This document shows positions 5,675 through 9,453 of a stretch of DNA of 9,453 nt, in pieces (the stretch's first letter is position 1; each line of letters begins with the position of its first letter). The DNA is from Parachlamydiales bacterium (GTDB taxonomy: Bacteria > Chlamydiota > Chlamydiia > Chlamydiales > Simkaniaceae): NCBI GenBank assembly GCA_030641465.1, contig DAOWHK010000204.1, forward strand, positions 1 through 9,453, given 5' to 3'. Both the position numbers and the translations under genes were made by a program. The notes under the pieces are model-generated. The model was not told the DNA's origin and made no database searches. It was given only the letters and a program-made list of their open reading frames with translations.

Positions 5675-6813
5675 AATATTTTTTTCTACTGATTTTTCTT
5701 AGCGCATCCCTATTTGGAGCTGAAAAAAATGATAGGGATTTGCAAAAAGAGGCAGATGTTGTCATTGTTGGAAGTCATGAAGTCATCAATCACGATTTTT
5801 TCACATACGGAAAAAGCGTGGAAATCTCTGGAACTATCAATGGAGACGTTTATATTTTTGGAGGACAGATTCTCATTGATGGAACAGTAAATGGCGATGT
5901 TATTGCAATGGGTGGAACTGTGCAAATTTTAGGCACTGTCACAAGAAATGTTAGGCTGATCGCAGGGCAAGTGATGCTAAGTGGCTTTGTTGGAAATAAT
6001 TTAAGCGTAATTGCAGGAAATGTTGAGATCTTGCCATCAGCTACTATTCATAGAAGCCTCGTTGCCCTTACAGGTAATATGGATCTTGGTGCTCCTATTG
6101 GAAAGAATGCGAGAGTTTATGCATCTAGCCTGCGCGTTTCTAACACGATTGAAGGCAACCTCAAAGCCTATGTCGGCCAGCTGAGAATTACCTCAAAAGC
6201 CACAATTAAAGGTGCTGCAGAATACTGGAGTAATAATCTTGCCTATATTAGTGATTCTGCAAACGTTCACGAAGTGATTCATCACACCTCCTTTTTTTAC
6301 AAATTTTTTCAAGGAAAAATCTTTAAAAGTTTAAAAGTAGGATCTAAGCTTGCGACGCTACTCATGAACTTTTTTTATACATTTGTGATTGGCTTGATTT
6401 TGATTCGCTTTTTTCCTCAAAATATAAAAAGGTCCGTTGATGTTTTAAAAAAAACACCTCTGCAAGCACTCGTCTGTGGCCTTGTAGTAGTGATTTTGAT
6501 GCCCTTGATTTTTCTTACCCTTTTGATATCTGTTCTTGGTGCGCCATTTGCTCTTGCACTTCTTGCTCTGAATGTGATTGGATTTTATATGATTAAAATC
6601 TTTTTTATCTTATGGCTTTTACAAATAACCCTTTCTAAAGTCGATTATGCAAAGCACTACAAACTCTACTTCTTTTTTGCAGTGATTGCCTATCTACTCT
6701 TAACACTTATTCCCTATGTGGGATTTGTACTTTCTGCAGGTGCTCTGCTCTTTGGTTACGGCGGGTTTGTGCTCGGTAAACTGCAGGAGAGTCAGAAGAA
6801 AAAAGAAGTTTAA
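5671..6813 (+). CDS. Exported bactofilin-like beta-repeat protein with C-terminal membrane domain
   Basis: The start ATG at 5671 forms an ATGA overlap with the hemA stop, has AGG 6 nt upstream (5662-5664) and gives an ideal signal peptide (MKYFFLLIFLSASLFGA, cleavage near residue 17). A TTG at 5647 and an ATG at 5665 are in frame but less likely. The product is 380 aa. Residues about 29-185 are short beta-repeats with the pattern hydrophobic-x-G-x-(I/V)-x-G-(D/N)-(V/L), e.g. ISGTINGDVYIFGGQ and IDGTVNGDVIAMGGT, typical of the polymer-forming bactofilin beta-helix. After a linker, four or more membrane helices follow (about 227-247, 265-288, 292-318, 332-369), with a Gly-rich final helix and a basic tail. 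This arrangement of exported beta-helix and membrane domain occurs in many uncharacterised bacterial proteins and differs from soluble cytoplasmic bactofilins. It probably acts at the inner membrane, with the beta-helix in the periplasm. A link to hemA beyond co-expression is not evident. Confidence 0.8.
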   Translation: MKYFFLLIFLSASLFGAEKNDRDLQKEADVVIVGSHEVINHDFFTYGKSVEISGTINGDVYIFGGQILIDGTVNGDVIAMGGTVQILGTVTRNVRLIAGQVMLSGFVGNNLSVIAGNVEILPSATIHRSLVALTGNMDLGAPIGKNARVYASSLRVSNTIEGNLKAYVGQLRITSKATIKGAAEYWSNNLAYISDSANVHEVIHHTSFFYKFFQGKIFKSLKVGSKLATLLMNFFYTFVIGLILIRFFPQNIKRSVDVLKKTPLQALVCGLVVVILMPLIFLTLLISVLGAPFALALLALNVIGFYMIKIFFILWLLQITLSKVDYAKHYKLYFFFAVIAYLLLTLIPYVGFVLSAGALLFGYGGFVLGKLQESQKKKEV

Positions 6814-6822
6814 TTTTAGTTT

Positions 6823-6986
6823 TATACACAAACCGATTCAAGACTTGGGTTTTAACTTCGTCGGCTTTTATTTAGATTTTTATCCTCGCTCGCGCCTTGC
6901 TTATCGGCTAATTATCACTTGCTCCGGATAAAAATCTAAAGGAGCATTCTTGTTAAATTCCCAAGTCTTGAATCGGTTTGTGTATA
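6823..6986. repeat. Very long composite inverted repeat in a convergent intergenic region
   Basis: Outer arms at 6823-6849 and 6960-6986 are perfect 27-nt reverse complements. Pairing resumes after a small bulge with TTAAC (6852-6856) and GTTAA (6952-6956). An inner perfect 15-bp stem follows, TTTAGATTTTTATCC (6871-6885) with GGATAAAAATCTAAA (6926-6940), and encloses a 40-nt loop that has two CTTGCT copies. The structure fills most of the 191-nt gap between the two stop codons, 9 nt from the + stop and 18 nt from the - stop. A TTTT run follows on the + strand only. Candidate roles are bidirectional terminator, transcript-end protection or a small non-autonomous element. No transposase is near and no target-site duplication is obvious. 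Confidence 0.9.
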
Positions 6987-7004
6987 TTTTGAAGATGGAA
7001 ACAG

Positions 7005-8216
7005 TTAAGCAGGAAAATGCTTTTGATAAAGCTTGTAGGCGCAAAATTGTAGTAAAAAGGCGCCGATGCCACAGGTTGTAAGAATGATGCTAAAGGGAAG
7101 TTGCGTTTTTGCATGCGTAAGAGTTATTAAGTAGCTTCCAAAAAAACCTCCAAGCATTTGAAAACTTCCAAAAAGTGCGCTTGCAGAACCAATGTTTTCT
7201 TTGAAGGGAAATAGACCACCTGCAAATGCTTGAGGGTAAGTTAGAGCGGCGCTTAGAAAAAAAATCAGCATGGGGAGGAGAATGACAGCAGGATTTAGCA
7301 TTCCAAAAAGTGCAGGGATAAGCATGCAGCTTCCTGCAAGGATTTGTCCGTAGACGCCGATTCTCAGCGTGCGATGACGCCCGATCCGTTTTACGCAATA
7401 TGCATTCAGAAGCCCACCTATCAATAATCCAAAGGCAATAAAAAAAAGGGACCATCCATATTGGATGGGTGAGAGTCCGAGCCTTGATTCTAAAATAAAG
7501 GGGCTTGCGGTGAAGTAGGCGATCATACTAATCATCGTAAGTGTCGTGCATCCAACGTATGATAAAAACATGGGATTTTTTAAAATATGAAAGTAGCTTT
7601 TTACTAAAACCTTGGGTTTAAGCGCATCGGGATTTTTATTTGTATGCGTTTCGATGAGCCAGAATTTTACAAGGAGAATTGCGATTGCGGTTAGTGCAAG
7701 AAGGACGAGAAAATCCGCTCTCCAACCAAAGTATTTTTGAATGTAGCCGCCAAGTAGGGGGACGATGGCCATAAAAAAGGAATAACCGATTGCAATAAAT
7801 GAGCTATAATAGGCCATGCGAGATCCTGAAAATACGTCTCTAAGCATAGCTCTTGCGATGGTGATGCACGATCCAAGGCCAAATCCTTGGATCATTCGAC
7901 CGAAAATAAGGGCCCAAATATTTGGAGCGAGCATGCAGATAATGAGTCCCGGGATCGTGATAGCAAGACCTAAATAGACCGCATTTTTTCTTCCATATTT
8001 ATCAGAATAGGGTCCAAAAAAAAGTTGCGACAGACTAAAGCTAATAAAATAAAAAGAGAGTGTAAACTGTACGCCTGTGATATTCGTTTTTAGCGATTTA
8101 AGAATAATGGGAAGCGAGGGAAGATAAAGATCTGAGGAAAAAAATCCAATTGATGAGAGAAAAACAACGATAGGAATGAATTTTTTGATCGATATAGAGT
8201 TATTTGCGCCTTGCAT
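7005..8216 (-). CDS. Bcr/CflA-family MFS efflux transporter
   Basis: This is a twelve-helix major facilitator of the drug:proton antiporter family related to Bcr (bicyclomycin resistance) and CflA, acting in the inner membrane. The substrate is unknown. The start at 8216 gives 403 aa, the family's usual length, and is preferred over upstream Mets at 8222 and 8249 because AAGGA (complement of 8222-8226) lies 5 nt upstream. Family marks, numbered from this start, are SSDLYLPSLP (about 27-36) in helix 1, FGPYSDKYGRKNA (about 67-79, the MFS motif A), GRMIQGFGLGSCITIARAMLRDVFSG (about 106-131) and PLLGGYIQKYFGWRADF (about 153-169). The second half continues with regular hydrophobic helices to the C-terminus. 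A promoter is likely just upstream, so it may be expressed separately from asnS. The gene converges on the bactofilin-like gene, with a long inverted repeat between. It could export metabolites and not drugs. Confidence 0.9.
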   Translation of the reverse strand: MQGANNSISIKKFIPIVVFLSSIGFFSSDLYLPSLPIILKSLKTNITGVQFTLSFYFISFSLSQLFFGPYSDKYGRKNAVYLGLAITIPGLIICMLAPNIWALIFGRMIQGFGLGSCITIARAMLRDVFSGSRMAYYSSFIAIGYSFFMAIVPLLGGYIQKYFGWRADFLVLLALTAIAILLVKFWLIETHTNKNPDALKPKVLVKSYFHILKNPMFLSYVGCTTLTMISMIAYFTASPFILESRLGLSPIQYGWSLFFIAFGLLIGGLLNAYCVKRIGRHRTLRIGVYGQILAGSCMLIPALFGMLNPAVILLPMLIFFLSAALTYPQAFAGGLFPFKENIGSASALFGSFQMLGGFFGSYLITLTHAKTQLPFSIILTTCGIGAFLLQFCAYKLYQKHFPA

Positions 8217-8239
8217 GAACATCCTTATTTTCTTAGTTC

Positions 8240-8268
8240 TAAGTATCATTGCATGTGCGCTATGTCAA
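8240..8268 (-). promoter_or_regulatory. Candidate promoter of the MFS transporter gene
   Basis: A perfect TTGACA -35 (complement of 8263-8268) lies upstream. The -10 is less clear: GATACT at 8242-8247 (15-nt spacing) or TACTTA at 8240-8245 (17-nt spacing). It overlaps the alternative upstream ATG at 8247-8249, which supports starting translation further in, at 8216. Confidence 0.45.
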
Positions 8269-8282
8269 GGCTGTTTGTAGAA

Positions 8283-8483
8283 TCAGAAAAATATTCTAGA
8301 CAAGACGAATAATCCACCGGCTGTTGCTATACCTCCGATAAAAAGAGAAATGGCACCCCATAGCTTTCTAAAACTTTCCGCTTTTTCTTTTAATCCAAGA
8401 ATTCATAAAGCCTTAGAAATGGCATAGGTAGAGAAGGTAAATAGAAAAACAAAAATAAGAGTTTTTACAATTTCGTGCTGCAT
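8283..8483 (-). pseudogene. Small two-helix membrane protein gene interrupted by an in-frame TGA
   Basis: Reading the - strand from ATG at 8481-8483 gives 26 codons (MQHEIVKTLIFVFLFTFSTY..., ending SKAL), then a TGA at 8403-8405. The same frame then continues for 39 codons (ILGLKEKAESFRKLWGAISL...) to a second TGA at 8283-8285. Both halves look coding: each contains one hydrophobic helix, with a charged linker (KEKAESFRK) between them, so the whole reads as a 66-codon hairpin membrane protein. No ATG or GTG follows the first TGA for a restart. The start is 15 nt after the asnS stop, with a GGA 8 nt upstream, so it would be co-transcribed with asnS. One base change, such as TGG or CGA to TGA, explains the break. 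A sequencing error, recent decay or readthrough are alternatives. The family is not recognised. Confidence 0.55.
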
Positions 8484-8498
8484 AGCAACATTCCGATC

Positions 8499-9452
8499 TT
8501 AGTAATCGGCGTGTCCTGGGGTTCTTGGAAAAGGAATCACATCACGTATGTTTTCCATTCCGGTTACAAATTGGACGAGGCGCTCAAATCCTGCGCCAAA
8601 TCCACCATGGGGAACTGTGCCATATTTTCTAAGATCTAGATACCACTGCATGTGCTTTGGGTCGAGGTCGTTTTTGAGAATTTTTTCTTGGAGGAGATCG
8701 AGGCGCTCTTCTCTTTGTGATCCGCCGATGATTTCTCCGATATTTGGAACGAGAATATCCAATGCTGCAACGGTTTTTCCATCGTCGTTATCTCTCATGT
8801 AGAAAGCTTTAATTTCTTTTGGGTAGTCGGTTACGATGACAGGGGATTTGCAGTGGGTTTCCGAGAGGTAACGTTCGTGTTCTGATTGTAAATCTTTGCC
8901 CCAGCTAACTGGAAATTCAAATTTCTTTCCGGAGTTTTCTAGAATTTCGACAGCTTTTGTATAGGTCATATGGGTAAAGGGCGTGGAGATGATTTTTTGG
9001 AGTCTGTCAATGAGTCCTTTATCGATAAATTGGTTGAAAAATTCCATGTCTTTTGGGCAGGTCTGTAGCACTTCGTTAAAGATGAATTTTAGATAGTTTT
9101 CAGCTAGTTCTTTGACATCATTTAGGTCTGCAAAGGCCATTTCTGGTTCGATCATCCAAAACTCTGCCAAATGGCGCGAGGTATTCGAATTTTCTGCTCG
9201 AAAGGTGGGGGAAAAGGTATAAACATCAGAAAGTGCACAGGCCAAAGCTTCTGCATTAAGCTGCCCTGATACTGTTAGAAAGGTGGGTTTATCAAAAAAA
9301 TCAAATTTGTAATCAATGGGTTTGTCTTTGGGGAGTTTTTCAAGATTGAGGTTTGTGACTTGGAAGAGTTCCCCTGCGCCTTCACAGTCTGAAGCTGTAA
9401 TAATGGGGGTTTGGATATAGAGAAAGTCATTTTGCTGGAAGAATTTGTGAGT
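8499..9452 (-). CDS. asnS: Asparaginyl-tRNA synthetase, C-terminal part (cut by window edge)
   Basis: This class II synthetase charges tRNA(Asn) with asparagine in the cytoplasm. The open frame runs from the right edge of the window to a TAA at 8499-8501, giving 317 residues. Family members have about 460, so roughly the first third, with the N-terminal tRNA anticodon-binding domain, lies outside. Visible core elements in order are a motif-1 region ([29 protein letters not shown]), [11 protein letters not shown], the motif-2 loop [29 protein letters not shown] and the motif-3 helix [12 protein letters not shown]. The end, [12 protein letters not shown], is characteristic of AsnRS and is where AspRS differs. 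The LNAE stretch and the GRTPG-like end distinguish it from LysRS and archaeal-type AspRS. Its TTG at 9243-9245 is an internal Leu codon and not the start. A small membrane gene begins 15 nt after the stop. Confidence 0.96.
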   Translation of the reverse strand, partial: THKFFQQNDFLYIQTPIITASDCEGAGELFQVTNLNLEKLPKDKPIDYKFDFFDKPTFLTVSGQLNAEALACALSDVYTFSPTFRAENSNTSRHLAEFWMIEPEMAFADLNDVKELAENYLKFIFNEVLQTCPKDMEFFNQFIDKGLIDRLQKIISTPFTHMTYTKAVEILENSGKKFEFPVSWGKDLQSEHERYLSETHCKSPVIVTDYPKEIKAFYMRDNDDGKTVAALDILVPNIGEIIGGSQREERLDLLQEKILKNDLDPKHMQWYLDLRKYGTVPHGGFGAGFERLVQFVTGMENIRDVIPFPRTPGHADY

Positions 9453-9453
9453 A

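Noticed and set aside
1016..6986. The inverted repeats at 1016-1179 and 6823-6986 as copies of one repeat family
   Set aside because: By eye the arms share no convincing sequence; only short CTTGC/TCGCT-type words recur in the loops, which is expected by chance. A genome-wide search would be needed to reopen this.
7090..7455. Open frame of 121 codons on the - strand
   Set aside because: It is another frame within the MFS transporter gene, on the same strand, and has the Cys/Trp/Arg-rich composition of a shadow reading.
8548..8802. Open frame of 84 codons on the + strand
   Set aside because: It is antisense to the conserved motif-3 end of asnS and encodes nothing recognisable.

Overview
This window is an AT-rich bacterial chromosome segment that is densely coded on both strands. 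The best guess for its origin is a member of the Chlamydiota outside the classical Chlamydiaceae. The basis is a short, chlamydial-length glutamyl-tRNA reductase (323 aa), an RluD-type pseudouridine synthase near hemA (as I recall for Chlamydia trachomatis, where the two lie a few genes apart), and several small proteins I cannot assign to any family. The assignment is an inference. No rRNA, tRNA, CRISPR array, transposase or phage gene was seen.

Layout. (1) 3-995 (+) is the 3' part of an unrecognised helical protein that continues past the left edge. (2) 996-1201 is non-coding and almost filled by two adjacent inverted repeats. (3) 1202-3929 (-) is a run of five genes. Read in transcription order from a well-formed promoter at 3976-4004, they are an 82-aa orphan, a 114-aa orphan, rluD, khpA (followed by an intrinsic terminator at 1840-1873) and a 194-aa protein with a hydrophobic segment. 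(4) 4056-6813 (+) holds recX, hemA and an exported bactofilin-like membrane protein whose start overlaps the hemA stop in an ATGA. (5) 6814-7004 is non-coding and consists mainly of a very long composite inverted repeat. (6) 7005-9452 (-) holds, in transcription order, the C-terminal two thirds of asnS, a small two-helix membrane gene interrupted by one in-frame TGA, and a Bcr/CflA-type MFS transporter with its own likely promoter.

The genes are a mixture and do not form one pathway: rRNA modification and RNA binding (rluD, khpA), recombination control (recX), the first committed step of tetrapyrrole synthesis (hemA), a cell-envelope scaffold candidate, tRNA charging (asnS) and drug or metabolite export. 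The most unusual signal is non-coding. The window has two places where genes converge tail to tail, and both carry long inverted repeats that differ in sequence. At the first, the imperfect pairs of each hairpin become G-U wobbles only in the transcript of the gene next to it. At the second, the outer stem is 27 bp without a mismatch. Other points of interest are the exported bactofilin-like protein coupled to hemA, the two small orphan genes behind a strong promoter, the acidic repeat tail on KhpA and the TGA-interrupted small membrane gene.
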